Assembly (NCBI RefSeq): GCF_000725805.1
Contig: NZ_JOFT01000024.1
Coordinates: 62,001-126,000, forward strand
DNA: 64,000 nt
Direction: 5' to 3'
Source: Streptomyces xanthophaeus
GTDB lineage: Bacteria; Actinomycetota; Actinomycetes; Streptomycetales; Streptomycetaceae
The position numbers and the translations under genes were made by a program. The notes under the pieces were generated by a model. The model searched no databases. It saw only the letters and a list, made by a program, of their open reading frames with translations, and was not told where the DNA came from. Shown here piece by piece: positions 1 to 7,613 of this stretch. Position 1 is the stretch's first letter. Each line of letters opens with the position of its first letter.

Positions 1-285
1 GGGTTCCTCGCCTGGGACGAGGCCGCGGACGGCGTCGTCCACCTCGACCGGCTCTGCGTGTCCCCGGCCTGGTTCCGCCGCGGCGTCGCCTCCGCGCTGC
101 TCGACCACGCGCTGACCGGGACCTTCCCGGGGCGTAAGGTCGCCGTCACCACGGGCGCGGCCAACCTCCCCGCGGTGACCTTGTACGAAGGCCGGGGCTT
201 CGTCCGCGGCGCGGACTTCTCCCCGGCCCCGGGCCTGCGCATGGCCTCGTTCACCCGCAGTGCGGTCACCACGGCAAGGCCGTAG
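1..285 (+). CDS. GNAT acetyltransferase, 3' part
   Basis: The frame is open from the window edge, so the gene starts upstream and only its C-terminal ~94 residues are seen. The segment HLDRLCVSP followed by WFRRGVASALLDHAL fits the beta4-alpha3 acetyl-CoA pyrophosphate loop of GNAT enzymes, where the usual Q/RxxGxG/A signature appears as RRGVAS. A later stretch, NLPAVTLYEGRGF, is the typical GNAT C-terminal motif (N-x-x-A-x-x-L-Y-x-x-x-G-F). The enzyme should transfer an acetyl group from acetyl-CoA to an unknown amine. It converges on another GNAT gene just 6 bases away. Confidence 0.8.
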   Translation, partial: GFLAWDEAADGVVHLDRLCVSPAWFRRGVASALLDHALTGTFPGRKVAVTTGAANLPAVTLYEGRGFVRGADFSPAPGLRMASFTRSAVTTARP

Positions 286-291
286 GCCGTC

Positions 292-792
292 CTAGTCCCT
301 CCCGGCCCAGGTGATCTCGTAGTACTTCAGCCGCCCGTCCTCGGCCACCATCCGCATGCCGGCGGCGGTCATCACGTGGTGGGACGCCCGGTTGTCGTGG
401 TCCGCGTCGCCGCGCACGCGCGTGACGCCGAGGCCGCGGGCGAGGGCGAGGAGGGCCCGGAGCGCCTCGGCGGCGTAACCCGCGCCCCGCGCCGACGGGA
501 TCAGGCCGTAGCCGATCGTGACGGCCCCCTCGGCGTCCGCGGGGCCGTGGAAGCCCAGGCCGCCGATCGCCCGCCCGTCCTCGCGGCGGCGTATCTCGTA
601 CGCGCCGAACGGCTGGGGGTCCCCGGTGCTCGCGCACACCCGCAGGAAGGCCCTGGCCCCGGCCACGTCCGCCGCGCCGGGGTACCCGGGCTCCCACCGG
701 GCGCCGCCGTGCGGCTCGCCCGCCGCCACGTGCTGTGCCTCGCCGGGAGTCATCGGATGGAGCACGAGCCGTGCCGTGAGGAGATCGTCCAT
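292..792 (-). CDS. GNAT acetyltransferase (RimJ/RimL-like)
   Basis: This predicts a 166-residue protein beginning MDDLLTARLVLHPMT, the usual N-terminus of RimJ/RimL-type N-acetyltransferases (TxRLxLxP). Residues ~95-115 (GYGLIPSARGAGYAAEAL) hold the acetyl-CoA binding loop and ASHHVMTAAGM the C-terminal motif. The frame stays open a long way upstream, but only the start at 792 gives a family-length protein. The target could be a protein N-terminus, an antibiotic or a small amine; the sequence does not say. It follows the 879-2129 gene on the same strand after an 86-base gap containing the short palindrome GCACATTGTGC. Confidence 0.8.
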   Translation of the reverse strand: MDDLLTARLVLHPMTPGEAQHVAAGEPHGGARWEPGYPGAADVAGARAFLRVCASTGDPQPFGAYEIRRREDGRAIGGLGFHGPADAEGAVTIGYGLIPSARGAGYAAEALRALLALARGLGVTRVRGDADHDNRASHHVMTAAGMRMVAEDGRLKYYEITWAGRD

Positions 793-878
793 GTCGGTGG
801 AGTACCACGCCGGCCGACGCCGCCGCACGCACATTGTGCGCCCGCGAGCCTGTTCGACCCGGTCGGGCCCGGTCGGGC

Positions 879-2129
879 CTAGTCGGCCGGGTCGTCCGTC
901 GGCAGCACGTCCGCCGGGTCGAAGGCGTCGTCCAGGGACTTCATCAGGCGGTCCCGCTCGACCTCGTCCAGCGGGACCGGCGTCACGTCCGTGGCGTCGG
1001 CCAGCCGCCGGAAGCCGCCCCGCCGCTGGAGCCGCCCGCTGACCCGGATCGGCAGGCCCACCAGGTGCGCGTGGCCCGCCACCCGGTACGCCTCCTCGTC
1101 CAGCGCGGCGCGGACGTACGGGACCTCCGCCCCGCCCAGGACCCGCAGCCGGACGGTGCCGCCGCCGCCCGCCGCCGAGCGCCGCATGCGGACCACCGCG
1201 CCCGCGATCCGTACCGCGACGGCCGGTTCCCCGCGGGTGTAGCGGGCCGCCGCGTCGCGGAGCACCGGCAGGTCGCCCGGCGAGAACTCCACCGGCTCCG
1301 GCCGGGCCGCGCAACCCGCCGGGACCCCCGCCGCCGGGGCCCAGGCCAGCGCGATCCTGGCCCCTTCCGAGCCGCGGACCAGGGCGATGAGCGCGTCGGC
1401 GAGCTCCCGGCTGACCCCTGCCTGCACGGCGGCGTCGAAGGCCTCCATGCCGCCGGTGGCCCGCCGGTAGTCCACCGCCTCGCGGGCCGCGTGCAGCGCG
1501 TGGTGCAGCCGCGTCACGGTCCCCCGGCCCCCGTCCACCGGGACGTACGCGGTCAGCCGCCGGCCGCCGGGAGAGGGGCCCACCAGCACCCCGTCCAGGG
1601 ACCGTTCGGCCTGCCCCCGGTGCCGGGCCCCGTAGTAGCCGGCCCTCGCCCGGTCCGCCAGCGCCCCCGCCAGCAGGAGCTGCCGGGCCGCCGAGCGCAG
1701 CTGCTCCTGCACCGTCCACGCGGCGTCGCCCCGGAGCCCGTACGGCCCTTCCGGGATCTCCCGTTCCCAGCGGATCTCGTCGCTCGGCACGCTCAGCCCG
1801 TACAGCACCTCGCGCGCCGAGGGCAGCGCGCTGCGCGACAGGGCGGTCAGCGCCTCCTCCAGCAGGTCGGCGCAGTCGGGGAAGGTCCGGCTCTCCGGGA
1901 CGAGCAGGCTGGTCGCGGAGACCGCGCCGGGGTGGGTTGCGGGCGGCGTCCAGCGCCCGTACCGCCCGGCTGCCCCGCCCCGGCGCAGCCAGCCGTGCCG
2001 GTGCAGCAGCGCGCCGAGCACCGCCGGGTCGACCTGCGCGGGGTCGGGGGTCCCGGGGCGGGTGAGGTCCGCGTACCCCAAGTGCTCCGGGGACGACAGC
2101 GGTTCGAGGTTCGGTGAGTGCCAGTGCAT
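879..2129 (-). CDS. Hypothetical protein coupled to DUF4365 gene
   Basis: This predicts a 416-residue soluble protein that I do not recognise. It starts MHWHSPNLEPL. The ATG overlaps the stop of the upstream DUF4365 gene by one base (TGATG on the minus strand), so the two should be translated together. The middle (~200-300) is Ala/Arg-rich helix. The last ~110 residues alternate short hydrophobic strands (VAVRIAGAVVRMRR, HLVGLPIRVSGRLQRR) ending in an acidic tail, a pattern compatible with an OB-like beta barrel, but this is only an impression. No signal peptide, membrane segment or catalytic motif is evident. Pairing with a putative nuclease-fold protein suggests a shared nucleic-acid role. 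Confidence 0.75.
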   Translation of the reverse strand: MHWHSPNLEPLSSPEHLGYADLTRPGTPDPAQVDPAVLGALLHRHGWLRRGGAAGRYGRWTPPATHPGAVSATSLLVPESRTFPDCADLLEEALTALSRSALPSAREVLYGLSVPSDEIRWEREIPEGPYGLRGDAAWTVQEQLRSAARQLLLAGALADRARAGYYGARHRGQAERSLDGVLVGPSPGGRRLTAYVPVDGGRGTVTRLHHALHAAREAVDYRRATGGMEAFDAAVQAGVSRELADALIALVRGSEGARIALAWAPAAGVPAGCAARPEPVEFSPGDLPVLRDAAARYTRGEPAVAVRIAGAVVRMRRSAAGGGGTVRLRVLGGAEVPYVRAALDEEAYRVAGHAHLVGLPIRVSGRLQRRGGFRRLADATDVTPVPLDEVERDRLMKSLDDAFDPADVLPTDDPAD

Positions 2130-2707
2130 CAGGGTGTCCCTCCCGACCCGACCCGGGTCATGATCTCGCACAGCGCCCGGTCGTCGAAGATCCGAGTGGT
2201 CGGTATCCGTACGGTGGTCCGGCGGCGGCCGGTCACGGGCTGTCCGGCGAGGTTGGTCCAGTAGCAGCAGTGCCGCAGGTCGAGCCGGTCGTGCCCGGCG
2301 GAGAGCCACTGGTCGCGCTCGCGCGGGACGAGCATCACGACGAGGATCTTGTGGACGGCGACCGGGGTGCGCGCCAGTTTCACCAGGTGGTCGTTGTCGA
2401 GGGTGAAGCCGAAGGTGGGTCCGGCCGGGCTGGGCGCCACCTGGTAGGTCGCCTTCAGCTGGACCTTGATGGTGACTTCGTCGTCGACGACGTGCTCGGG
2501 CGCACCGTGGCTGACGTGCCAGTCGATGCCGTTGTCCGGGAAGGGCTGGGAGAGCGAGCAGCCGGCCGCGGCGGCGACGGCGTGCAGGTATCCCACCTGA
2601 AGGGTCTCCATGCAGGCGGTGGTGGCGAGTGTGCCGCGCAGCGGTCCGCTTCGCGGATCGATCTGCCCCTGCAGCACCCCGCCCTGTTCGGGCTGCGCGA
2701 GCGCCAT
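2129..2707 (-). CDS. DUF4365 domain protein
   Basis: This predicts 192 residues, starting at ATG 2707 with a GGGGAG ribosome binding site 7 bases upstream. The pattern GIDWHVSHG, then TIKVQLKATYQV, then strands such as KILVVMLVPRERDQW and LRHCCYWTNLAG, is that of DUF4365 proteins. The acidic residue in GIDW and the QLK tripeptide resemble a PD-(D/E)XK nuclease active site of the D...QxK type, so a DNA- or RNA-cleaving activity is possible but inferred. It is the first gene of a two-gene unit with 879-2129 and is divergent from the exonuclease at 2924. Family membership is likely; function is unknown. Confidence 0.75.
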   Translation of the reverse strand: MALAQPEQGGVLQGQIDPRSGPLRGTLATTACMETLQVGYLHAVAAAAGCSLSQPFPDNGIDWHVSHGAPEHVVDDEVTIKVQLKATYQVAPSPAGPTFGFTLDNDHLVKLARTPVAVHKILVVMLVPRERDQWLSAGHDRLDLRHCCYWTNLAGQPVTGRRRTTVRIPTTRIFDDRALCEIMTRVGSGGTP

Positions 2708-2923
2708 GGCCGGCTCCCCATGCCTTGCGGGCTCTGCCGTGGGTGGTGGGGTGACGACCGGTCATGTGTACGGCCCCCCAGGAAAGTTGTCTCCGCACCC
2801 GGGCACCCGCAAACGGCGTACGGGGCAAACAGCCCGGGTATCACCGATTCGGGCAAGGGTGGCACGTTCCGAGGCGGCCGCGCCCGGGTGCCCCATCTGC
2901 CGACCGGGGACGAGGAGTTCGCC

Positions 2924-3649
2924 ATGACACGCTGGTACGAGGGCCCGCTGGCCGCATTCGACACGGAGACGACCGGGGTGGACGTGGAGTCGGACCGCAT
3001 CGTGTCCGCCGCGCTCATCGTGCAGGAGTGTGCGGGCGGCCGGGTCCGCTCCACGCGCTGGCTGGTCAACCCCGGGGTGCCGGTGCCGCCGGGGGCCACG
3101 GAAGTGCACGGCCTCACCGACGAGCACCTCCAGCGCCACGGCCGCTGGCCGGCGCCGGTGGTGGAGGAGATAGCCCGCGCCCTCGGGGAGCAGCAGGTGG
3201 CGGGCCGGCCGGTGGTGGTGATGAACGCGCCCTTCGACCTGACGCTGCTGGACCGGGAGTTGCGCAGGCACCGGGCGTCCTCGCTGTCGCGCTATCTGGA
3301 CAACCGGCCGCTGACGGTGCTGGATCCGCGGGTGCTGGACAAGCACCTGGACCGCTACCGCAAGGGCCGCCGGACGCTGACGGACCTGTGCGCGCACTAC
3401 GGGATCGAGCTGGAGGACGCCCATGACGCGGCGGCGGACGCGATGGCCTCGCTGGAGCTCGTACGGGCGGTGGGGCGGCGGTTCGCGGGGCGGCTGGAGC
3501 GGCTGACCCCGGCGGAGCTGCACACGCTCCAGCAGGTGTGGCACGCGGCGCAGGCGCGGGGCCTCCAGGCGTGGTTCGCGCGTCAGGGCACTCCCGAGCC
3601 GGTGGATCCGCACTGGCCGCTGCGGCCCGACCTGTCGACGGCGGCGTGA
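2924..3649 (+). CDS. DnaQ-like 3'-5' exonuclease
   Basis: This predicts 241 residues with a complete DEDDh exonuclease core: Exo I FDTETTG (~12-18), Exo II NAPFDLTLLD (~100-110) and Exo III HDAAADAMAS (~165-175), where the four acidic residues bind two metals and the His is catalytic. It therefore resembles the proofreading epsilon subunit of DNA polymerase III or a stand-alone RNase T/oligoribonuclease relative. The C-terminal ~50 residues (ELHTLQQVWHAAQARGLQAW) are typical of the actinobacterial stand-alone form. The ATG at 2924 follows a GACGAGGAG ribosome site. It lies divergently from the DUF4365 pair across 216 bases. Confidence 0.85.
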   Translation: MTRWYEGPLAAFDTETTGVDVESDRIVSAALIVQECAGGRVRSTRWLVNPGVPVPPGATEVHGLTDEHLQRHGRWPAPVVEEIARALGEQQVAGRPVVVMNAPFDLTLLDRELRRHRASSLSRYLDNRPLTVLDPRVLDKHLDRYRKGRRTLTDLCAHYGIELEDAHDAAADAMASLELVRAVGRRFAGRLERLTPAELHTLQQVWHAAQARGLQAWFARQGTPEPVDPHWPLRPDLSTAA

Positions 3650-3672
3650 GCGGAGGGGGCCGTACATGCGGA

Positions 3673-3702
3673 AGGCCGGTCCGTCATCAGACGGACCGGC
3701 CT
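3673..3702 (-). terminator. Hairpin terminator of tRNA-Val / exonuclease gene
   Basis: A perfect 13-bp stem (3673-3685 with 3690-3702) closes a 4-base loop, immediately 3' of the minus-strand tRNA-Val gene and 23 bases after the stop of the plus-strand exonuclease. It can serve both transcripts. There is no long U run. Confidence 0.7.
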
Positions 3703-3709
3703 GTCCCGG

Positions 3710-3781
3710 TGGGCGATACTGGGATCGAACCAGTGACCCCTTCGGTGTGAACGAAGTGCTCTCCCGCTGAGCTAATCGCCC
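3710..3781 (-). tRNA. tRNA-Val (CAC)
   Basis: This is a 72-nt cloverleaf on the minus strand: acceptor GGGCGAT/ATCGCCC with discriminator A, D arm TAGCTCAGCGGGAGAGC, anticodon stem CTTCG/CGAAG around loop TTCACAC (anticodon CAC, reading GUG), and T arm ACTGG-TTCGATC-CCAGT. CCA is not encoded. A second tRNA-Val(CAC) at 6881-6952 differs at one D-loop and one T-loop position. Confidence 0.95.
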
Positions 3782-3794
3782 GGGAACGCACTGA

Positions 3795-3823
3795 ACAATA
3801 CAGAAGCCTTGGGGCTGGTTCAA
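3795..3823 (-). promoter_or_regulatory. Promoter of tRNA-Val(CAC), copy 1
   Basis: On the minus strand TTGAAC (3818-3823) and TATTGT (3795-3800) are separated by 17 bases, matching a vegetative (HrdB-type) promoter. They lie 13-42 bases before the first base of the tRNA. The -35 overlaps the stop region of the SRPBCC gene. Confidence 0.65.
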
Positions 3824-4308
3824 ACCGCTTCCGGGGAAGAGGTCAGCCGGGCCGCGAGCGCCTGCTGTCCGGCCCGCATCATCAGGGCGTGGTTGAGCCT
3901 GAACACCGGGCGTCCTGGCACGGCGAGCCGCCTCAGCAGGGGCAGGCGCACCTCGACCTCCTGCTCGTACAGCGCGCGCGTGCGCGGGGCGCCGGGTCCG
4001 CCGCGGGGGCGTACGGTCCACCGCGCCCAGCCCTCGATGTCGCCGTCGAGCGCCACCTCCAGGACCCCGCGGCGCGGGTCGCGGAGCAGTTCGGTGGTGG
4101 TGACGTGGAGGGCGTAGGGCAGGGCCGAGCGGATCAGCGCGGTGCCGGTGCGGTCGTCGACGCGTTCCACCCTGCGGAACTGGGGCCACCAGCGCGGGTA
4201 CTCCCCCATCCGTTCCAGTACGGCGTAGACGCGTGTGTGCGGGGCGTCGAGGTCCCACACGCTGCGGAAGCGGTAGTGGCTCCAGCGGTCCCGGCGGATC
4301 TGGTGCAT
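3820..4308 (-). CDS. SRPBCC (START/polyketide cyclase-like) protein
   Basis: This predicts 162 residues from ATG 4308 (MHQIRRDRWSHYRF). The N-terminal SVWDLDAPHTRVYAVLERMGEYPRWWPQFRRVER and the later strand pairs (TALIRSALPYALHVTTTELLRDPRRGVLEVALDGDIEGW) are typical of the SRPBCC helix-grip fold: a coenzyme-Q10/polyketide-cyclase-like ligand pocket with the W-P-W-x-P element. Such proteins bind hydrophobic ligands or remodel polyketides, and no substrate can be assigned here. Open frame continues upstream, but the region before 4308 contains a tandem repeat and a palindrome, so I treat it as intergenic. Confidence 0.7.
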   Translation of the reverse strand: MHQIRRDRWSHYRFRSVWDLDAPHTRVYAVLERMGEYPRWWPQFRRVERVDDRTGTALIRSALPYALHVTTTELLRDPRRGVLEVALDGDIEGWARWTVRPRGGPGAPRTRALYEQEVEVRLPLLRRLAVPGRPVFRLNHALMMRAGQQALAARLTSSPEAV

Positions 4309-4350
4309 GGGTCCAGTCTGTCCCGCGGCCGGGCCGCGCACGCCCGGTTC

Positions 4351-4377
4351 GGTGACACCGGTGACACCGGTGACGGA
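4351..4377. repeat. Triple 9-bp tandem repeat GGTGACACC
   Basis: GGTGACACC occurs at 4351-4359 and 4360-4368, and a third copy, GGTGACGGA, follows with two mismatches. Each unit is nearly self-complementary. The array lies between divergent genes, 43 bases before the SRPBCC start, and could be a regulator binding site or a simple expansion. Confidence 0.6.
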
Positions 4378-4388
4378 TGCGACGCCCC

Positions 4389-4419
4389 GTGCGTACTCAG
4401 GGCGGATCTGAGTACGCAC
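4389..4419. promoter_or_regulatory. Perfect 12-bp inverted repeat, putative operator
   Basis: GTGCGTACTCAG (4389-4400) and CTGAGTACGCAC (4408-4419) are perfectly complementary around a 7-base spacer. The site lies between the divergent SRPBCC and large membrane protein genes, 41 bases before the latter's ATG. The symmetry suits a dimeric repressor; a hairpin in RNA is the alternative. No regulator gene is adjacent. Confidence 0.5.
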
Positions 4420-4460
4420 GCCGATGTCCTGACGGCGTGACGGGCGCCACACTCCCCCTC

Positions 4461-6833
4461 ATGAACACGCCCCTGCCGCCGGCCGAGGAGCTGGCGCTCA
4501 TCGACCGCGAACTGGCCCAACTCGATTCCCGGCGGCTGTACCTGCTCACGCGCCGGGACTGGCTGCTGCGGATGCTGCGTTCCTCCGGTCCGGCTCCGGC
4601 CGGGGCGTGGGGCCCGCCTCCCGGGTGGGTGGCTCCGGGGCGGCCCGCGAAGGAGGCCTCGGCGCCGAGCGCGCAGAACGTGCTGCTCGTCCTGGGCGCG
4701 GTGCTGCTGGCCGTGGCCGCACTCGCCTTCACCCTGGTGAGCTGGGGCTCGCTGGGCATCGCCGGGCGCTCCGCCGTGCTGGCGGTCGTGACGGCGGCGG
4801 CCCTGGGGGCGCCGGTGCTGCTGCTGCGGCGCGGGCTGAGGTCGACGGCCGAGTCGGTGGCCGCGGTGGGTCTGCTGCTGACGGTGCTGGACGCGTACGC
4901 GCTGTACGCGGTCGCCCTGCCGGACACCGACCCGCTCGGCTACGCGGCGGCCGCGACCGCCGTGGGGGCCGTGATGTGGGCCGGGTACGGGATGGGCCTG
5001 GCCCGTCGGCTGCCCGCGCTGCGGATCCCGGTGCCCGCGGCGGTGCTGGCGGCGCAGTGGCCCCTGCCGCTGGCGGCGCTGGCCGCGCAGTCCGGGCCGC
5101 TGGGGCTCGGCTGGGCGCTGCTGGCGACGGCGGCACTGGACGCGGCGCTGGCGCTGCGGGCCCGGGCCCTGCCGGCCGCGGTGGCGTGGGTCCCGGCGGC
5201 GGTGCTGGGCTCGGGGGCGCTGCTGATCGGGGCGGTCCGGTCGTGGTCCGCGGGCTCGGTGGCGGCGGCGCTCGCCCCGGGGCTCCTTTTGCTGGCGGTG
5301 GCGGCGGCCGGGGTGGCGGTGGCCTGGCTGCGGCCGCGCGCCTGGTCCGCCGCGCTCGCGGGCGGCCTCGCGGCGGTGACCGCGCTGGGCGGTGCGGTGC
5401 GTCCGGAGCTGGATCCGGGCTGGACGGTGGTGGCGCACCTGCTGGTGGCGCTGCCGCTGCTGGCGGCCGTACGGGCTCCCGGGCTCCCGGGGCAGGTCCG
5501 GCGGGGCCTGTGCCTGGCGGGGGCGCTGGTGACGGCCCTGGCGGCGCTGGCGGCCTGGTCGGCGGTGGCCCCGGCGCTGCTGGCGCGGGTGCGGGTGCTG
5601 GGCGAGGTGTGGGCGGGGTCGACGCCGTCGGCGGACCCGTACTGGCCGGGGGCGGCGGTACCGGTGGTGCTGCTGACCGCGGCGGGGGCGGCCTGGTGGC
5701 TGTCCCGGGTGCTGCGGCGGCCCGAGGCGCTGGTCGTGGCGGTGGTCCTGGCCTGGTCGGGGCTGTTCACGGCGCCGCTGCTGCTCGGCTTCCCGGTGGC
5801 CGCGGTGTTCGCCGCCCAGCTGGCGGTGACGGCCGGCGCGGGCCTGCTGGTGCTGCGGTCCCGGGCGCGCGGCGTGGCGGTGGCGGCGGCCCTGTGCGGC
5901 CTGGCCGGGGCCGCGAACGTGTCCCTGGCCGCGCTGGACGGCCGTGCGGCCACCTTCGCGGTGTGGGGGCTGCTGGGCGCGGGCTGCGCGGCGGGAGCGG
6001 CGTACGGGCCCGCTCCGCGCTGGGCGCGGCCGGGGGCCGCGGTGTGCGCCGTCGGGTACGCCACGGGCGTCCTGGTGGCGGCCTCCGCGGCCGCGGAGCT
6101 GGCGCTGTCCTGGTGGGCGCTGCCGGTGCTGGCGGTCCCGGCGGCGGTGGCCGCCTTCGGGCCCCGGCTGGGCGGCGTCCGGGTGGCGTCCGAGATCGCG
6201 GCGGCCGTGTCCGGCGGCGTGGCCGTGCTGCTGGCGGCGGCGGGCGGCCGGGCCACGGTGGTGTCGCTGGTGCTGGCGCTGGCCGGGGTGGTCTGCGCGG
6301 GTGCGGCGGTGCGGGCGGACCGGCGCCCGGTGGGCTGGGCCGCCGGGGCGCTGTTCGCCCTGGCCACGTGGGTGCGGCTGGCGGAGGCCGGGGTCACGGC
6401 GCCGGAGGCGTACACGCTGCCGGTGACGGTGCCCGCGCTCGTGGTGGGCCTGCTGCGGCGCCGCCGGGACCCGCGGTGCTCGTCCTGGACGGCGTACGGC
6501 CCGGGTCTGGCGGCCACGCTGCTGCCGAGCCTGCTGGCGGCCTGGGGGGACGAGCACTGGCTGCGGCCGCTGCTGCTGGGGGTGGCCGCGCTGGCGGTGA
6601 CCCTGGCGGGCGCCCACCGGCGCCTCCAGGCCCCGCTGCTGCTGGGCGGCGCCGTGCTGGCGGCGGTGGCCCTGCACGAGCTGGCCCCGTACGTGGCGCA
6701 GGTCGTGGGTGCGCTCCCGCGCTGGCTGCCGCCGGCCCTGGCGGGTCTGCTGCTGCTGGCCGTGGGAGCGACGTACGAGAAGCGGCTGCGCGATGCCCGG
6801 CGACTGCGGGACGCGCTGGGCCGGCTCGGCTGA
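4461..6833 (+). CDS. Very large multi-spanning membrane protein
   Basis: This predicts 790 residues. The first ~75 are a soluble head (ELALIDRELAQLDSRRLYLLTRRDWLLRML, probably a short coiled coil, then a Pro/Gly linker). The rest is almost continuous Ala/Leu/Val-rich hydrophobic segments, roughly 20 or more helices by eye, broken by short basic or acidic loops (for example DTDP, RRRRDPR, GDEHW). The C-terminus, EKRLRDARRLRDALGRLG, is basic and cytoplasmic. I do not recognise a transporter or enzyme signature; this architecture occurs as conserved hypothetical membrane proteins in Streptomyces. It sits alone between two tRNA-Val genes and ends 4 bases before a 15-bp terminator. Confidence 0.8.
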   Translation: MNTPLPPAEELALIDRELAQLDSRRLYLLTRRDWLLRMLRSSGPAPAGAWGPPPGWVAPGRPAKEASAPSAQNVLLVLGAVLLAVAALAFTLVSWGSLGIAGRSAVLAVVTAAALGAPVLLLRRGLRSTAESVAAVGLLLTVLDAYALYAVALPDTDPLGYAAAATAVGAVMWAGYGMGLARRLPALRIPVPAAVLAAQWPLPLAALAAQSGPLGLGWALLATAALDAALALRARALPAAVAWVPAAVLGSGALLIGAVRSWSAGSVAAALAPGLLLLAVAAAGVAVAWLRPRAWSAALAGGLAAVTALGGAVRPELDPGWTVVAHLLVALPLLAAVRAPGLPGQVRRGLCLAGALVTALAALAAWSAVAPALLARVRVLGEVWAGSTPSADPYWPGAAVPVVLLTAAGAAWWLSRVLRRPEALVVAVVLAWSGLFTAPLLLGFPVAAVFAAQLAVTAGAGLLVLRSRARGVAVAAALCGLAGAANVSLAALDGRAATFAVWGLLGAGCAAGAAYGPAPRWARPGAAVCAVGYATGVLVAASAAAELALSWWALPVLAVPAAVAAFGPRLGGVRVASEIAAAVSGGVAVLLAAAGGRATVVSLVLALAGVVCAGAAVRADRRPVGWAAGALFALATWVRLAEAGVTAPEAYTLPVTVPALVVGLLRRRRDPRCSSWTAYGPGLAATLLPSLLAAWGDEHWLRPLLLGVAALAVTLAGAHRRLQAPLLLGGAVLAAVALHELAPYVAQVVGALPRWLPPALAGLLLLAVGATYEKRLRDARRLRDALGRLG

Positions 6834-6837
6834 CGAC

Positions 6838-6872
6838 AGAGGCCCGGAGACTGTGAAAGTCTCCGGGCCTCT
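6838..6872. terminator. Bidirectional 15-bp hairpin terminator
   Basis: A perfect 15-bp stem (6838-6852 with 6858-6872) closes a 5-base GTGAA loop. It lies just after the plus-strand membrane protein and just 3' of the minus-strand tRNA-Val, so it can terminate both. Confidence 0.75.
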
Positions 6873-6880
6873 GGTCCGGG

Positions 6881-6952
6881 TGGGCGATACTGGGTTCGAA
6901 CCAGTGACCCCTTCGGTGTGAACGAAGTGCTCTCCCACTGAGCTAATCGCCC
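6881..6952 (-). tRNA. tRNA-Val (CAC), second copy
   Basis: This is a 72-nt cloverleaf with the same acceptor and anticodon arms as the copy at 3710-3781 (loop TTCACAC, anticodon CAC). The T loop is TTCGAAC and the D loop GTGGGAG. CCA is not encoded. A -10-like TAATGT lies at 6966-6971 on the minus strand, 14 bases upstream; I see no good -35. Confidence 0.95.
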
Positions 6953-6998
6953 GGACGCACCGCAAACATTACCCCATGTCAGCGGTGCTCCCTGACCA

Positions 6999-7436
6999 TC
7001 ACTGATCCTTGATGTCCCAGGGCAGCACGAGCCCGTACTTCCACAGGTAGAAGCCCACCAGCGCGGCCGCGATGACGAGCCCGGCGCTGGTCAGGATGAT
7101 GTTGCGGCGCCGGACCTTGGGGTCGAGCGCCTTCTGCGCCGCCTCGGTGACCTTGCGCTTGGTCCAGCGCAGGACGAGGTGGGCCCAGGCGAACTCGGTG
7201 GCCCAGATCGCAAGGCCCGCGAAGATCGCGACCCAGCCGGGGCCGGGCAGGACGAGCATGGCCACACCGGCGGCGATCACCGCCAGGCCGACGACGAAGA
7301 CGCCGACCTGCCAGCTCAGGTGCAGCGTCCGGCGCGCCTTGACGAAGGCCGGGGCCTTCGAGACGTGCGGCGTCTCGGCGGCGGCCGGCTCGGCAGCTGT
7401 GGACTCATGGATCTCGCGGTCACTCCCCGTATTCAT
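6999..7436 (-). CDS. TIGR02611-type PGPGW membrane protein
   Basis: This predicts 145 residues. After a ~30-residue polar N-terminus there are two closely spaced hydrophobic segments around VGVFVVGLAVIAAGVAMLVLP and the signature PGPGWVAIFAGLAIWATEFAWA, then a basic stretch (KRKVTEAAQKALDPKVRRRN) and a last helix, IILTSAGLVIAAALVGFYL. The LPGPGW motif defines the family; no biochemical function is established. It is divergent from ssgB across 177 bases, an arrangement I recall from other Streptomyces genomes. Confidence 0.85.
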   Translation of the reverse strand: MNTGSDREIHESTAAEPAAAETPHVSKAPAFVKARRTLHLSWQVGVFVVGLAVIAAGVAMLVLPGPGWVAIFAGLAIWATEFAWAHLVLRWTKRKVTEAAQKALDPKVRRRNIILTSAGLVIAAALVGFYLWKYGLVLPWDIKDQ

Positions 7437-7528
7437 GGGTCGAATCTACCCCGAGCCGGATACACACGTGAATGGTGGTTTGGATCCGCCGTACGAGGGA
7501 CCCAGAGGTCCGCAAAACGGTCAGAGGG

Positions 7529-7555
7529 GTTTACAACGGCACCGTAGGTGGCATG
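7529..7555 (+). promoter_or_regulatory. Candidate stress-sigma-type promoter of ssgB
   Basis: GTTTAC (7529-7534) and GGCATG (7550-7555) are separated by 15 bases, about 60 bases before ssgB. The -35 GTTT and a G-rich -10 resemble promoters of the SigB/SigH family, and ssgB is known to be SigH-dependent in S. coelicolor. The -10 match to GGGTAT is weak, so this is tentative. Confidence 0.35.
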
Positions 7556-7613
7556 TCGATTTCGCCGACGTGCGAATCCCCGAGCGCACACTGAGCGAAA
7601 GGCCCTGGCGCTT

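Noticed and set aside
4390..4460. Earlier start for the 790-residue membrane protein (ATG 4377)
   Set aside because: The extension would run through the perfect palindrome and has no hydrophobic or conserved features.
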